From Sulfitobacter sp. CW3 (GTDB lineage: Bacteria; Pseudomonadota; Alphaproteobacteria; Rhodobacterales; Rhodobacteraceae), in NCBI RefSeq assembly GCF_019392245.1, contig NZ_JAHXRL010000007.1, forward strand, positions 1 to 64,000: a DNA stretch of 64,000 nucleotides, in the 5' to 3' direction. A model generated the notes under the pieces. The model was given only the letters and a program-made list of their open reading frames with translations. It did no database searches and was not told the origin of the DNA. Below are positions 45,501-54,908 of the stretch, one piece after another. The position numbers and the translations under genes are program-made. The first letter of the stretch is position 1. Every line of letters starts with the position of its first letter.

Positions 45501-45647
45501 GGCGGTCGCACAGCCATCGGCAGCGGCGTGCTGTCCGGCACCATCGCGGCGACCGTGCTGGGCGTTTTGTTCGTGCCGTTCTTCTTTGTGATGATCGCAC
45601 GGATTACGCGGAATAGGGATGATAAGAAGATTGACGCCACGGGGTAG
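42528..45647 (+). CDS. RND multidrug efflux pump, HAE1 family (AcrB/MexB type)
   Basis: 1039 residues, standard length. N-terminus MARFFIDRPIFAWVIAIFIM is the HAE1 hallmark. The proton-relay Asp pair is in GLLVDDAIVVVENVERIM (helix 4), and the Lys partner in TGKNAILIVEFARDRREEGE. Two large periplasmic loops are complete. It exports drugs, detergents or other amphiphiles by proton antiport. Confidence 0.96.
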   Translation: MARFFIDRPIFAWVIAIFIMGIGVLSILSLPVAQYPQIAPPTVSVNAVYPGASADTVANTVTQVIEQQMTGLDGLRYISSSSTSSGSASVTLTFETGTDPDIAQVQVQNKLAQATALLPETVQRQGVTVQKSSAGFLMVISLISEDGKLDATDLGDYLTTNLVNELSRVDGVGSVRVFGAQYAMRIWLDPAKLAAFELTPSDVVAAVSAENAQISAGAFGSRPSIEGQQLSATITAQSLLRTPEDFRQIVLRAETDGGLVLVNDVARVEIGAESYATVSRFNRNPSTGMAISLAPGANALDTANAVESRMDELAQFFPEGVTYVVPFDTTPFVTISIEEVIKTLIEAIILVFLVMYLFLQNFRATLIPTLAVPVVLLGTFGVMAVLGFSINTLTMLAMVLAIGLLVDDAIVVVENVERIMEQEGLGPVEATRKSMDQITGALVGIAVVLSAVFVPVAFFPGSTGVIYKQFAVTIISAMTLSVVVALTLTPALCATLLKAKKHDQKRGPFKWFNTGFDKLRGGYAGLVGGIVRHPFISGIFYLAIIAAMGALFLRTPQGFLPDEDQGILFTLIQTPTGATADRTLDVVKQVENYYLDQEGDMVQSVFGVVGFSFAGQGQNLGLVFVRLKDWEERTTPNLSAKALAGRAFGAFSQIKDAQVFPVVPPSVIELGNVSGFDFYLQARGGQTHEQLLDARNQLLGAAAQSPLIASLRPSGLEDAAQFNLDIDWRRAGAMGVTASDVGNLLTIAWAGRYVNDFIDEGRIKRVYVQGEADARALPSDLQKWRVRNASGGLVPFSNFTEANWTFGPQGVNRYNGVPAMQLQGSSAPGTSTGEGLAELVRLAQDLPPGFVIAPTGLSLEEQESGNQAPLLYALSLAAIFLSLAALYESWSIPFAVMLAMPIGVLGALSGAYLGGFENGVFFQVGLLTVIGLTGKNAILIVEFARDRREEGESIINAALDAAKQRFRPIIMTSMAFSLGVLPLVLSSGAGSGGRTAIGSGVLSGTIAATVLGVLFVPFFFVMIARITRNRDDKKIDATG

Positions 45648-45807
45648 CTCTAAACGCGTCGGAGGGGTGCTGACACTTAAGCCGGAGCTTGTGCGCGAGC
45701 TTTGCTGCCCGCAGCGACGCGACAGATTTGGGATAAATTAGACGAAAGCTACGGGGTTTTGATTTTTAAGGTTGGGATTTATCCTCAAGTCGATGAAGTT
45801 TAGCCCG

Positions 45808-47178
45808 CTACCCCATCATCTGAGCGCGCAAGGTTTCTAATCCTTGCTTCAGCAAGGCTTCTGCGGCTGCAGCGCTATCCGCTTCCGTATAGAACCGTAG
45901 TTCTGGCGCGTTGCCAGAGGGACGCAGGTGCACGATGCGGTCACCTGCGCAGATCATCCGCAAGCCGTCCGTCCGGTCAATTGCGACCTCGGTCAGGTTA
46001 AACTTCTTCAGGAAATCAGCGCGGGTACCGTCTTGCGTGCTCAGGTCGGCGATAAAGGCTTGCGCCTCCTCAGTGGCGACACCCTGCAAGCGGTCCGAAG
46101 CCGTGAAACGTGGGGGCTGGTTGGCAACGGCGGCGGCCAGACTGCCCGCCGATTTGGCTGCCATCAAGCTGGCTAGGATCGGCAGCACGGCATCGCGGGT
46201 CATCAGGGCTGGCAACTGCCCTGCCGGTCCGCTTGCATCATAGCCCAACAGGAATCCGCCGTTTGCCTCGTACCCCACGACGCGCCCCGTGACCGTTTCC
46301 ATACCCGCGATCACAAAGGGCGATCCGATCTTGGTGCGGATAACGCGGTCAAAAACCTGCTCAGCCCCTGAGTTTGACGATACAGGCGTGACGGCGACCT
46401 GCGCACCAAGAGCGGCACCCGTGATTTGCCCCAACACATCACCCGGCACTATGTTGCCCGTAGCATCCGCGACCAAGGGCCGGTCGCCATCGCCATCGGT
46501 AGACACAACCGCATCCAGCGGATGGCTGCTGGCCCAATCGCGCAGCTGCGCGCGCACGTCTTCAGGCACGGCCTCGGTATCCACGGGCACGAAATGCGCG
46601 GCACGACCGAGTTCAGTGATTTGCGCACCCAGCTGGGCCAGCAGATTAATCATCAAATCGCGCCCCACAGCGGAATGGCTGTAAACCCCGATACGCATGC
46701 CCGCCAGCGCTGTGCCATAGGCGCTGGTATAGCGCGCGATATAAGCAGCCTCTGCCGTCGTATTGGTAATCGGCTCAGGGCCTTTGTGGGGGGCGCGCGC
46801 ATCAAGGTTGGCCAGAATAGCGGCCTCATGAGCTTTGGTGATCTCGCCCTCGGGGGTATAGAATTTCATGCCATTCCGATCATCCGGAATATGACTACCC
46901 GTCACCATCACGGCTGCACACCCAGCGTTCATCGAGGCCAACGCCAAAGCAGGCGTCGGCACAGCCCCCGCATCCGTGACCTGCACCCCCATTGCGCGAG
47001 CAGCATCCGCCACCATCTTCGAGATTGCAGGCGATGACCCCCGCAAATCCCGCCCGATCCAGATGCCATTTCCGATAGGGCAAGACGCGATAAAGGCCTT
47101 GACGTGAAAACCGATAAGGTCGGGCGTAAGTTCAGTAACAAGCCCACGCAGGCCGCTGGTTCCGAATTTGGGGGGCAT
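45808..47178 (-). CDS. Phosphomannomutase/phosphoglucomutase (alpha-D-phosphohexomutase family, NoeK/ExoC-like)
   Basis: 456 residues. PPKFGTSGLRGLVTEL opens the fold. The phosphoserine is Ser95 in MVTGSHIPDDRNGMKFY (GSHIP instead of the common ASHNP, as in rhizobial-type phosphomannomutases). The Mg site STDGDGDRPL and the C-terminal sugar-phosphate block RPSGNAPELRFYTEAD are intact. It interconverts hexose 1- and 6-phosphates for nucleotide-sugar and polysaccharide synthesis. It stands alone. Confidence 0.93.
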   Translation of the reverse strand: MPPKFGTSGLRGLVTELTPDLIGFHVKAFIASCPIGNGIWIGRDLRGSSPAISKMVADAARAMGVQVTDAGAVPTPALALASMNAGCAAVMVTGSHIPDDRNGMKFYTPEGEITKAHEAAILANLDARAPHKGPEPITNTTAEAAYIARYTSAYGTALAGMRIGVYSHSAVGRDLMINLLAQLGAQITELGRAAHFVPVDTEAVPEDVRAQLRDWASSHPLDAVVSTDGDGDRPLVADATGNIVPGDVLGQITGAALGAQVAVTPVSSNSGAEQVFDRVIRTKIGSPFVIAGMETVTGRVVGYEANGGFLLGYDASGPAGQLPALMTRDAVLPILASLMAAKSAGSLAAAVANQPPRFTASDRLQGVATEEAQAFIADLSTQDGTRADFLKKFNLTEVAIDRTDGLRMICAGDRIVHLRPSGNAPELRFYTEADSAAAAEALLKQGLETLRAQMMG

Positions 47179-47677
47179 AGCAGAGTCCTTTGCTTTATTG
47201 TCTGGCCTGCTGCAGCAAGCAAGGGGCCAGCGTCATCTGGGTAGGTGGCGTGTGCTTAGTTCGCTACATCGGGCAATGCCAGTGAAAGGATGGAATAATG
47301 GTGGGATGACTGCAACTGCGTAGGCTACATTAAGCCTTCACGACCATTCCATCCAGATATAAACCTCACCGAGGCGGAGCTGCAGACGCCGCAGTTTAAG
47401 CACCATCCGAGGCCAGAGAAACTGGCAGCCCCGGCGAGATTGCTTTCAATCAAGGCTTGTTCAATGCTTCCTCTTTAGAAAAGCGCGAGAAGCTCTTCGG
47501 ACAGAAGGATTATGGGATGTGTTTAGAAGCACTATTGATTTAATTATGTCACTCGATCTGCCATGTTTCCCTAATAGCATCGGGGGGTATTGCCACGCAG
47601 TTGGTTGGGTTTGATCAAGATATTTTCGCTCCATAATTATTCCAACCGATATGTGTGAGCGGTATCTGAACCGCGAC
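47179..47677. other. Intergenic region upstream of IS6 copy 2
   Basis: About 500 bp without a supported gene, containing several short AT-rich stretches. Looks like non-coding or decayed DNA beside the insertion sequence. Confidence 0.4.
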
Positions 47678-48497
47678 GGGACTGTTGCATTAACCGGCGA
47701 AATTTTGCGATTATTGTTGTGAAACGGGGCCATTATGCCAAGTAAACAGCTATTCAAGCGTCATCGGTTTCCGGCAGTAATCATTTTGTGCGCCGTCCGA
47801 ATGTATTTGCGATACCCGCTTTCATACCAAGATGTGGCTGATCTTCTCGCTGAGCGTGGTCTCAACGTTGATCGTTCGACAGTTTTTCGTTGGGTTCAGA
47901 AGTTTGGTCCCGAACTGTCCAAACGGACAGAACAGCATTTGGGTCGTTCAAGCCAGGACTGGCATGTTGACGAGACCTATATCCGGGTAGGTGGCAAGTG
48001 GCGTTACTTATGGCGTGCGATTGATGCGAAGGGGCAGCTGGTGGATTTTAGGTTGACTGCCCGACGCGATGCCAAAGCGGCCAAAGCCTTTCTAAACAAG
48101 GCCATCGAGCGGGTACGCCTGCATCGTCCTGTATCAATCTGCACCGACAAAGCCCCCACTTACCCTAAGGTGATCCGCGAAATTAACCACCGGTATGACC
48201 CCCATTTCGATTACATCACCCACGTTGATCGCAAATACCTCAACAATCGGGTTGAGAGCGATCATGCCGCGCTAAAATGGTTGTTGGGATATCGGCAAAG
48301 CTTTCGATCTCTGCGATCTGCGAAAGCGACTTTGCAAAGCATGGAGACGATCAGAACAATCAAAAACGGACACATCCACAATCGACTACCAGGCGTTCAA
48401 GGTCAGATTACCTTCGTTCAAAACTTGTTTGGGCTCGCAGCATAGGTGACTACCAGATCAGAATTCGTCAGCATTGATCGGTTAACGCAACAGTCCC
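47678..48497 (+). mobile_element. IS6-family insertion sequence (copy 2, different subgroup)
   Basis: 820 bp with terminal inverted repeats beginning GGGACTGTTGC and matching at 18 of 19 bases. Flanks are ACCGCGAC and AGGCCGGC, so there is no 8-bp target duplication here either. Ends and transposase differ from copy 1. Confidence 0.9.
47735..48445 (+). CDS. IS6-family transposase (copy 2)
   Basis: 236 residues, intact. DDE residues are in DWHVDETYIRVGGKW, SICTDKAPTYP and NRVESDHAALKWLLG. RYPLSYQDVADLLAERGLNV is the HTH block. Close in type to IS26/IS6 transposases common in Roseobacter plasmids. Confidence 0.95.
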   Translation: MPSKQLFKRHRFPAVIILCAVRMYLRYPLSYQDVADLLAERGLNVDRSTVFRWVQKFGPELSKRTEQHLGRSSQDWHVDETYIRVGGKWRYLWRAIDAKGQLVDFRLTARRDAKAAKAFLNKAIERVRLHRPVSICTDKAPTYPKVIREINHRYDPHFDYITHVDRKYLNNRVESDHAALKWLLGYRQSFRSLRSAKATLQSMETIRTIKNGHIHNRLPGVQGQITFVQNLFGLAA

Positions 48498-48538
48498 AGG
48501 CCGGCTAGGTCCGCAAAGCGGACAGCCCCAAAATTTAA

Positions 48539-48564
48539 CCGGTGCCAGAAACAACTGACACCGG
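48539..48564 (-). terminator. Terminator of tannase-family gene
   Basis: CCGGTGCCAG and CTGACACCGG pair with one mismatch around AAACAA. Read leftward, TTAAATTTT follows, 35 bases past the stop of the leftward gene. Confidence 0.6.
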
Positions 48565-48598
48565 CTGACTGCAGCGCTTACCCGTATTGCCTAACGGT

Positions 48599-50299
48599 TC
48601 AGTTGGCGCATACGAAATTTGCGGCATCATTGATGTCGCCGGTACCCACATAACGTGGCCAAGCAGGGTAGTCACACATCGGCCGCGTCCGGCCCGGCAC
48701 ACCGACTGTATCTGTTACGATCTGATTTTCCGGTGCTTCGTCTTTTTCAACCCAATTTTCCAGGGCTGAAAGAGAATCCCATGTTGCGTTGAAATCGGAA
48801 CTGATGGCGTGCCCATAGCCCGGAACCTCGTAATACCGGGCGAACGCATCTACCTTTTCCGGCATCATTTCATATTGTAGCCGCAGGTAATATTGCTGTG
48901 TCGCCCGTGTGCTGACCAAAACGTCAGACAGCCCGTGCGCAAGCAATAGCTTACCGCCGTTTTCCGCAAAGGGGGCGAGGTCAACCCGCGTATCCAGCAG
49001 AGTGCTCAGCTCGCTAATCCGCATCGCCCAAGCGCCGGGGTTTTCGGGATCTAGGGTTAGGGAATCGAACTCGGGGTCGCGGGTCACCGAATATTTGATC
49101 CACTGATCTAGCAGCAAACTGATGTAGGGCGTTGATCGGGCGATCGGCTGCTTGGGCTGCGTGGTGCCTAAAGCGAGGAATGTGATGATCGGCTGCACTG
49201 CCGCTTCTCTCGATGTGATGCCCAGATCAGAGCCCCAGACGTTGTAGCCAGGATACTGGGTCTCTCCGCTGGCGAGCGGGAAATTGAACCGTGCCGATGT
49301 GTTCATGGTTTCCAGCGCGGTTACTTGAGCATCCGTCAGACACACCATGTTCGATGCCGCACCATCCGCACACAACACCGGTTTCCCCTCAAATTCAGCA
49401 GTGCGGGGATCAAACGTCGCGTTGCATAGGGTTTGATTACTAACCAGTCCGTCCTCTACCCCGTCAAGCCCGTCACAGGCGGCAAGCGCTGCGTCAAAGA
49501 TCAGCTGACGTTCAGGTGTATCAAGATATGCGCCGGGTTCAGCGAGCGCACGACTGACCCGCTGACCAAAGAGCAGTGCAGCCACGTCGTTCCAGGCCGG
49601 GTACCAGGCCACAGCGCCATCCCAATCATCGGGCCAGCGGGTAATTGCCGCAAGAGCCTCGCGACCGCCCGTCGATCCGCCAGCAAAATAGGTTTTGTCG
49701 ATTTTCTCGACGCCGTAGTGCCGCTGAATGAGAAAAACAGCTGCATCGCGGGTCTTTTTCAATGCGTCGCCGCCGAAGTTCCGTGCAGCTTCTTCGTTAA
49801 GCGCAAAGGAGCCGTCTTGCGAGCCAAGATCATTAGCCTGATGTCCCGAGTCGCTGCCAAAAACTGCATAGCCGCGTGCCAGTGGCAGCGGCTGATCAGC
49901 GGGTCCAGCAGGCAGGTTACCGGTTATATTGGGGGTCGTACCATTGAACCCGCCGCCACCAAGCATCAATGCCTTGGTATTCCAGCTGGCTGGCAGGGCA
50001 AGATTGAACCGGATGTCCGGCGCGTCGGGATCGTGCGGATGAATGTTGCCTCCAACAAGGCAGTGCATAGGAACCGATGCAAAGCCCTCTCCGCTTGCCG
50101 CGACCAGTTCGGCTGTTGACACCTCGCCACCCGAAGTCGCCAAGCCGATCGTCTCGGCGGGTATTGCAACACCCACCAGCCCTGCGCAGTTTTCTGCCAG
50201 CTCGGTTTCCACGGGCTGTTCCGTTTCAGCCGCATGCGCCAGACCGGCTCCAAATGCCAGAACCGTTGCAGCTGCCATTCCTCGTGTAAAAGTCATCAT
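48599..50299 (-). CDS. Tannase/feruloyl esterase family protein, secreted
   Basis: 566 residues with a Sec signal (MAAATVLAFGAGLAHA, cut before AETEQ). The nucleophile is Ser209 in FAGGSTGGREAL, with Asp in LLLAHGLSDVLVS and His in VPGYGHA. ACDGLDGVEDGLVSN is the calcium-binding lid segment of tannases, and LGGGGFNG is the oxyanion block. It would hydrolyse aromatic esters (gallate, ferulate or phthalate type) in the periplasm. It runs divergently from the ABC import operon, which might take up the product. Confidence 0.92.
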   Translation of the reverse strand: MMTFTRGMAAATVLAFGAGLAHAAETEQPVETELAENCAGLVGVAIPAETIGLATSGGEVSTAELVAASGEGFASVPMHCLVGGNIHPHDPDAPDIRFNLALPASWNTKALMLGGGGFNGTTPNITGNLPAGPADQPLPLARGYAVFGSDSGHQANDLGSQDGSFALNEEAARNFGGDALKKTRDAAVFLIQRHYGVEKIDKTYFAGGSTGGREALAAITRWPDDWDGAVAWYPAWNDVAALLFGQRVSRALAEPGAYLDTPERQLIFDAALAACDGLDGVEDGLVSNQTLCNATFDPRTAEFEGKPVLCADGAASNMVCLTDAQVTALETMNTSARFNFPLASGETQYPGYNVWGSDLGITSREAAVQPIITFLALGTTQPKQPIARSTPYISLLLDQWIKYSVTRDPEFDSLTLDPENPGAWAMRISELSTLLDTRVDLAPFAENGGKLLLAHGLSDVLVSTRATQQYYLRLQYEMMPEKVDAFARYYEVPGYGHAISSDFNATWDSLSALENWVEKDEAPENQIVTDTVGVPGRTRPMCDYPAWPRYVGTGDINDAANFVCAN

Positions 50300-50719
50300 G
50301 TTCTCCCCCCATACTCATTCGCATCTTTTCAGATCGGTTCAGTCTAGGTTCGGGCAAACGTGACTCAATGTGCAAAAGGCACACAAGAATTGCCAAATTC
50401 AGTGTTCAGATCGCAGACCTAACCGGTTCCCCCGGTAGAAGCCGCGCAAGTTACGGCTTCGGTAAAGGACAGTGCCTTTGGCCCGCGCGTGCATTCATAA
50501 CAAAGACTCGTCGCTGATCCTTTTCAGAAACGGGTCTTCGACACTTATGTGCGACTGCAATATAAAGTTGTTATGAATATGTAATACACCGATATATGCG
50601 GTTTCCCCGCTTTCGCTTAGCGTTGAGTTAACTCGCTGGAATAGCGGGATGGGGGGAATAATTTTGCATTACGTTAACGCGCTTGGGCGCTACTTCAAAC
50701 ATGCCGCAGGCGCAGTTTC
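50300..50719. other. Divergent promoter region, tannase and ABC operon
   Basis: About 420 bp. A perfect 10-bp palindrome GAGTTAACTC lies at 50625-50634, a weak operator candidate. An AT-rich patch follows at about 50560-50590. No gene seen. Confidence 0.4.
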
Positions 50720-51727
50720 GTGACCCTTATCACGGACGCTATTGGCAAAATGCTTGGCCAGCGCAACATTCTCGAAGTTGTGGTGCTGGGGGTTAATGTC
50801 GCGCTTATTATTGCCTTTGCTATTCTAGTCGACGGGTTTGCGACGCTTGGCAACCTGTCGGTGATCCTGTCCAACTCCACACCCTTGGCAATTCTCAGTT
50901 GCGGGATGGCGGTTGTCATCATCTCTCGGGGGCTCGACCTGTCGATCATCGCGGTCATGGTCGCGGGGGCGACGACCTATGCGTCAGGGATCGAAGCAGG
51001 GCTGCCCGGCGGTTTGGCGCTGCTGATAACGGCGGCGGCTATGATCACGGTCGGAATGGTCAACGCGTGGCTTATCGCCTTTGCGGAATTGCCAGCGATG
51101 CTGGCAACGCTGGCTTCGGCCATGGTGATCATGGGGCTGTTTCGCTTTGCGATCCTTCAGGGTGAATTCATGCTGTTGCTTCCCAAAAGCAATTCGGCCG
51201 TGCAAATCCTAACCACCGATATTCTTCCGGGCATATCGGTGCCGATCGTCGTCACGGCGGTGGTTCTGGTTGCGACCTGGGTACTGCTAAGCCGCACCAT
51301 CGTCGGAGAGATCATTTACGCAATGGGCGACAATTTTGCCGCTGCACGCTTGTCCGGCCTGCCGGTGCGCCCGGTAACGGTGGTGATCTACGTCTGGGCC
51401 GCGCTTATGGCGATGTTGGCGGGTTTGCTCATTTCATCAGCCAGCGGGGCTGTCGATTTCCGGATGGTGACCAATGGGTCACTGCTGTTCGATGTGATCC
51501 TTGTGGTCGTGCTGGGAGGCATCCCGCTGCGCGGGGGGCGTGGTGGTCTACGCAATATCATCCTTGGTGTCGCGCTGATTGCCGTTCTGCGCAACGGCAT
51601 GACCTTGATGAATGTCACGACGCAGACCCAGGACGTGATCAAGGGCATCGTGCTGCTGGTTGCCATTGCGACCGAGAATTTTCTGAACCCGCGTGACATC
51701 GAGACTGACACAGTGGGCGATCTATAA
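50720..51727 (+). CDS. ABC transporter permease, ribose/autoinducer-2 type (RbsC family)
   Basis: 335 residues from a GTG with only a weak Shine-Dalgarno. About eight to ten helices; GMAVVIISRGLDLSIIAVMV and VVVLGGIPLRGGRGGLRNII are RbsC-family blocks. First gene of the import operon, which has two different permeases and one ATPase, so the channel is probably a heterodimer. Confidence 0.92.
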   Translation: MTLITDAIGKMLGQRNILEVVVLGVNVALIIAFAILVDGFATLGNLSVILSNSTPLAILSCGMAVVIISRGLDLSIIAVMVAGATTYASGIEAGLPGGLALLITAAAMITVGMVNAWLIAFAELPAMLATLASAMVIMGLFRFAILQGEFMLLLPKSNSAVQILTTDILPGISVPIVVTAVVLVATWVLLSRTIVGEIIYAMGDNFAAARLSGLPVRPVTVVIYVWAALMAMLAGLLISSASGAVDFRMVTNGSLLFDVILVVVLGGIPLRGGRGGLRNIILGVALIAVLRNGMTLMNVTTQTQDVIKGIVLLVAIATENFLNPRDIETDTVGDL

Positions 51728-51754
51728 AAATTACCATCAGAGGAGGAGAAACAG

Positions 51755-52720
51755 ATGAAGACGAGTATGAGAAAAATTGCCACGGGTCTGGCCACAGTGG
51801 CAGCGTTGATGACGGGTCAAACCGCAACGGCAGACAATAATATCGAAGGCAAGCGGGTGATCTTTGTGCCCATTACCATGGGTATTTCCCTGACCGAAGG
51901 ATGGGCGCGACGGATGCGCGAGCATGCACAGGTTCATGGCTATACGATCGACGTGCGCGATGCTGCGTTCAACACGTCTATCATGTCCGAACTGCTGGCC
52001 AAGGCGATTGCCGACAAGCCGGACATGCTGGTTGTTCATAACCCAACTGTGCAGTTGCTCGCGCGCCAGATCCGGCAGGCGGAACAGCAGGGTATTCCGG
52101 TACTACAAATCAATCTGCAATCAAACCAATCCTCGACCGCGTTTGTCGGTGCCAATTGGGAACGCATCGGGCGTGAGATTGCAGAAGACATCGTCAAGGA
52201 ATGTGGCGCAGGCAGTGGGAAGTCCGGCAAGGTTGCCGTGATCCCGGGCCAGTTAACCGCTGCGGATAGTGTCATCATGAACGAAGCCGCCTTTGCCGTC
52301 TTTGAAGCAGGCGGGATCGAGGTGGTATCAAACCAAGCATCCGACTGGGAACCCGAAAAAGCGCGTCAGATCACGTCGACTGTCTTGCAACAAAATCCCG
52401 ATCTATGCGCGATCTTTGGGCATTGGGATGTTCACACAATGGGTGCAGGCAACGCTGTCAATGACGCGGGCAAGGCCGATGACGTTCTGGTTTATGCCAC
52501 AGGCGGCGGCGATGCCGTGACCTGCAAAGCTATCGAAGACGGTATTCTGGATCGGGTATGGAGCTATGACGCGGACGGGCAAGGCCGTGATGCGGGAACG
52601 CTGATCGATCTGGTCTTGCAAGGTGCGCGCAATGAAAGCGGCATGATGATTGCTGAATCACCGCTCAAGGTCATTAAAGGCGGCGCCGATTATGACGCAG
52701 GCCTTTGCTGGAAGATGTGA
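51755..52720 (+). CDS. Periplasmic substrate-binding protein (RbsB/type-I sugar-binding fold)
   Basis: 321 residues behind AGGAGG. Sec signal to about residue 27 (ATGLATVAALMTGQTATA). Core blocks IEGKRVIFVPITMGISLTEG, KPDMLVVHNPTVQLLARQIR and YATGGGDAVTCKAIEDG fit a sugar-binding-like protein. The ligand is not readable. It overlaps the region before the fused permease. Confidence 0.92.
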   Translation: MKTSMRKIATGLATVAALMTGQTATADNNIEGKRVIFVPITMGISLTEGWARRMREHAQVHGYTIDVRDAAFNTSIMSELLAKAIADKPDMLVVHNPTVQLLARQIRQAEQQGIPVLQINLQSNQSSTAFVGANWERIGREIAEDIVKECGAGSGKSGKVAVIPGQLTAADSVIMNEAAFAVFEAGGIEVVSNQASDWEPEKARQITSTVLQQNPDLCAIFGHWDVHTMGAGNAVNDAGKADDVLVYATGGGDAVTCKAIEDGILDRVWSYDADGQGRDAGTLIDLVLQGARNESGMMIAESPLKVIKGGADYDAGLCWKM

Positions 52721-52727
52721 GCCAAAG

Positions 52728-54908
52728 GTGACCCAACTCGTAAAACCTCAGCCGGACGGGGCAGTGCACCGTCCGGCCATCGTCGAGCACCTTGATTTCG
52801 CGGCATTGCCGCGTCAGCATGTGCCGCGCTTCGTGCTGTCGCCTCGGCGCATTTTTTCGGATGTTCTGTCACGTGGATGGATCGAAAGCGCGATTCCGTT
52901 TCTCGCTTTCCTTGTGGTGGTCATAACCATCCTTTCGACAACGGACGGTTTCTTTTCATCCGGGAACCTGCGGACCATGGCCCAATATGCACCCGATGCC
53001 GGGATCGTGGTTCTTGCATTGCTCATCGTCGTTGCGGCGGGCGGGATCGATCTGTCTATCGGTTCCAATTTCGCGATGACCGCCTTTGTCGCGCTGTTTG
53101 GATTTCACATTCTAGAGCTTTCTGTCTGGGCCGTGCTGCCAATGTCGGTAATGACAGGCGCGGTGATCGGTACAGTGAACGGGACGCTGGCCGGGCTGTT
53201 GGGTTGTGGTGCGCTGCTGACCACGCTGGGCACCATGATTACGATCCGCGGGCTTTATACATTGGCGTCGCAGTCGCAGCTGGTCGAAATTTCGGCAAGT
53301 GCCAGGATCGATGCGGCATGGGATTACATCGGGTTTGAACGGTTTGCGGGAATGCCCGTAGGGTTCTGGGCGCTTGTTGTCGTCAGTATCGCGGTCTTTT
53401 TCATGTACCGTCAAAGCCGCTTTGGCTGGCACCTGCTGGCCGTTGGTGGAAACCGAAAGGCCGCGCGCAATGGCGGCATTCAGGTCAAGCGGACGGTGTT
53501 TCTTGCTTATATTATGGCAGGTGCGCTGGTGGGGCTAGCCGGGTTTCTTTATGCTGCGCGGCAAAATAGCGTCGGCTCCGACACCGGTATCGGCATGGAG
53601 TTTTTTCTACTGACGGCGCTGGTCCTAGGCCTTGGGGGGTTTACGCCAGGGCGCGGTGCGGTGGTGTCGGTACTGATCGGCTTTGCCACCATCTATTTCC
53701 TTAACAATGCCATGATCAACGCAGGGTTTCGCGGTGACTTGGTTCAGTTCACCCAAGGGTTCATCATCTTGTCGATCCTCGCCATTGATGTGCGTTTCAA
53801 GAAAAACCTGCACCGTCTGGTCGCCTCGTCCTATCTGGATCCTGTCAAGCGCGTACCAGAGCCGGTACAGGGTGCCGAAGGCCTGATGCCGGACCAGATT
53901 GCGCCTAAACTTGCCGATGCTACGATCCTTGGCGCGGGCGAGATCGACGGCCCCGAAGACGTGATACTCGATGTGCAAGGCAATCTGTATTGCGGGACAC
54001 GCGACGGACGGATCGTGCGGTTCGACGCCCCCGACCATCTGCATGCCCGAACATTGGCGAAAATCGGCGGTCGCCCGCTAGGGCTGGCGTTTGATCAAGA
54101 GGGTCGGATCGTGACCTGCGTTGCCGGCATGGGCCTTGTCCGAGTTTCCATGGACGGAACCCACGAATTGCTAAGCGATCAAACCGGACGCAGCCTGATT
54201 TCGGTGCAGGATGACACGACAATCCGTATGGCTGACGATCTGGATATTGCCCCCGACGGGATGATTTATTTTACCGACGCGACCAAACGTTACGATATGG
54301 AAAACTGGGCTATGGATTTGCTCGAAGGTCGCCCGAACGGGCGCCTGCTGTCATACGATCCGCGCAGTGGTCGGACCCGGACTGTCTGTGACAATCTTGT
54401 GTTCCCCAACGGCGTATGCCTTGCCCATGACCGGCGCCATTTGCTTGTGGCCTCGACATGGGAATGTTCCATCCTAGCCTTTGATCTGCAAGACCTTGCC
54501 GCTGGTCCGCGTGTATTGGTCAGCGGGTTGCCGGGTTATCCCGATAACATCAACCGCGCATCAGACGGCGGGTATTGGCTGGCGCTGGCAGGGATGCGCA
54601 ATCCGGTCATTGATCTGGCAATGAAGCACCCAAACGTTCGGCGCCGGATGACCCGCCGGGTGCCACCAACAAACTGGCTGTTCGGAAACCTCAATATCGG
54701 TGGGGTACTGAAACTGGACAGCGCAGGCAGTATCGTGGACGCGTTTTGGGATCGTCCTGACGGGCCGCTGTACATGATCACGTCGATGCGCGAGCACAAA
54801 GGCGCGCTGTATCTGGGCGGGGTGACAAACAACAAGATCGGTCGTCTGGATCTACCCGATGTGGACAATGGTTGGACTGGGCCTGACAGCTATTGGGGGC
54901 AAAAGTGA
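52728..54908 (+). CDS. Fusion: RbsC-type ABC permease plus strictosidine-synthase/SMP-30-like beta-propeller
   Basis: 726 residues from a GTG at 52728 (other starts at 52650 or 52692 are possible). Residues about 45-360 are a complete permease (GGIDLSIGSNFAMTAFVALF, ALVLGLGGFTPGRGAVVSVL). From about 385 a six-bladed propeller follows (EIDGPEDVILDVQGNLYCGT, IRMADDLDIAPDGMIYFTDA, VFPNGVCLAHDRRHLLVAST, LPGYPDNINRASDGGYWLAL), the pattern of strictosidine synthase-like hydrolases. The propeller would lie on one membrane face next to the channel. Stop overlaps the next start. Confidence 0.9.
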   Translation: MTQLVKPQPDGAVHRPAIVEHLDFAALPRQHVPRFVLSPRRIFSDVLSRGWIESAIPFLAFLVVVITILSTTDGFFSSGNLRTMAQYAPDAGIVVLALLIVVAAGGIDLSIGSNFAMTAFVALFGFHILELSVWAVLPMSVMTGAVIGTVNGTLAGLLGCGALLTTLGTMITIRGLYTLASQSQLVEISASARIDAAWDYIGFERFAGMPVGFWALVVVSIAVFFMYRQSRFGWHLLAVGGNRKAARNGGIQVKRTVFLAYIMAGALVGLAGFLYAARQNSVGSDTGIGMEFFLLTALVLGLGGFTPGRGAVVSVLIGFATIYFLNNAMINAGFRGDLVQFTQGFIILSILAIDVRFKKNLHRLVASSYLDPVKRVPEPVQGAEGLMPDQIAPKLADATILGAGEIDGPEDVILDVQGNLYCGTRDGRIVRFDAPDHLHARTLAKIGGRPLGLAFDQEGRIVTCVAGMGLVRVSMDGTHELLSDQTGRSLISVQDDTTIRMADDLDIAPDGMIYFTDATKRYDMENWAMDLLEGRPNGRLLSYDPRSGRTRTVCDNLVFPNGVCLAHDRRHLLVASTWECSILAFDLQDLAAGPRVLVSGLPGYPDNINRASDGGYWLALAGMRNPVIDLAMKHPNVRRRMTRRVPPTNWLFGNLNIGGVLKLDSAGSIVDAFWDRPDGPLYMITSMREHKGALYLGGVTNNKIGRLDLPDVDNGWTGPDSYWGQK

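Noticed and set aside
14678..48497. Composite transposon bounded by two IS6 elements
   Set aside because: The two elements have different ends and different transposases, so they cannot act as one unit.
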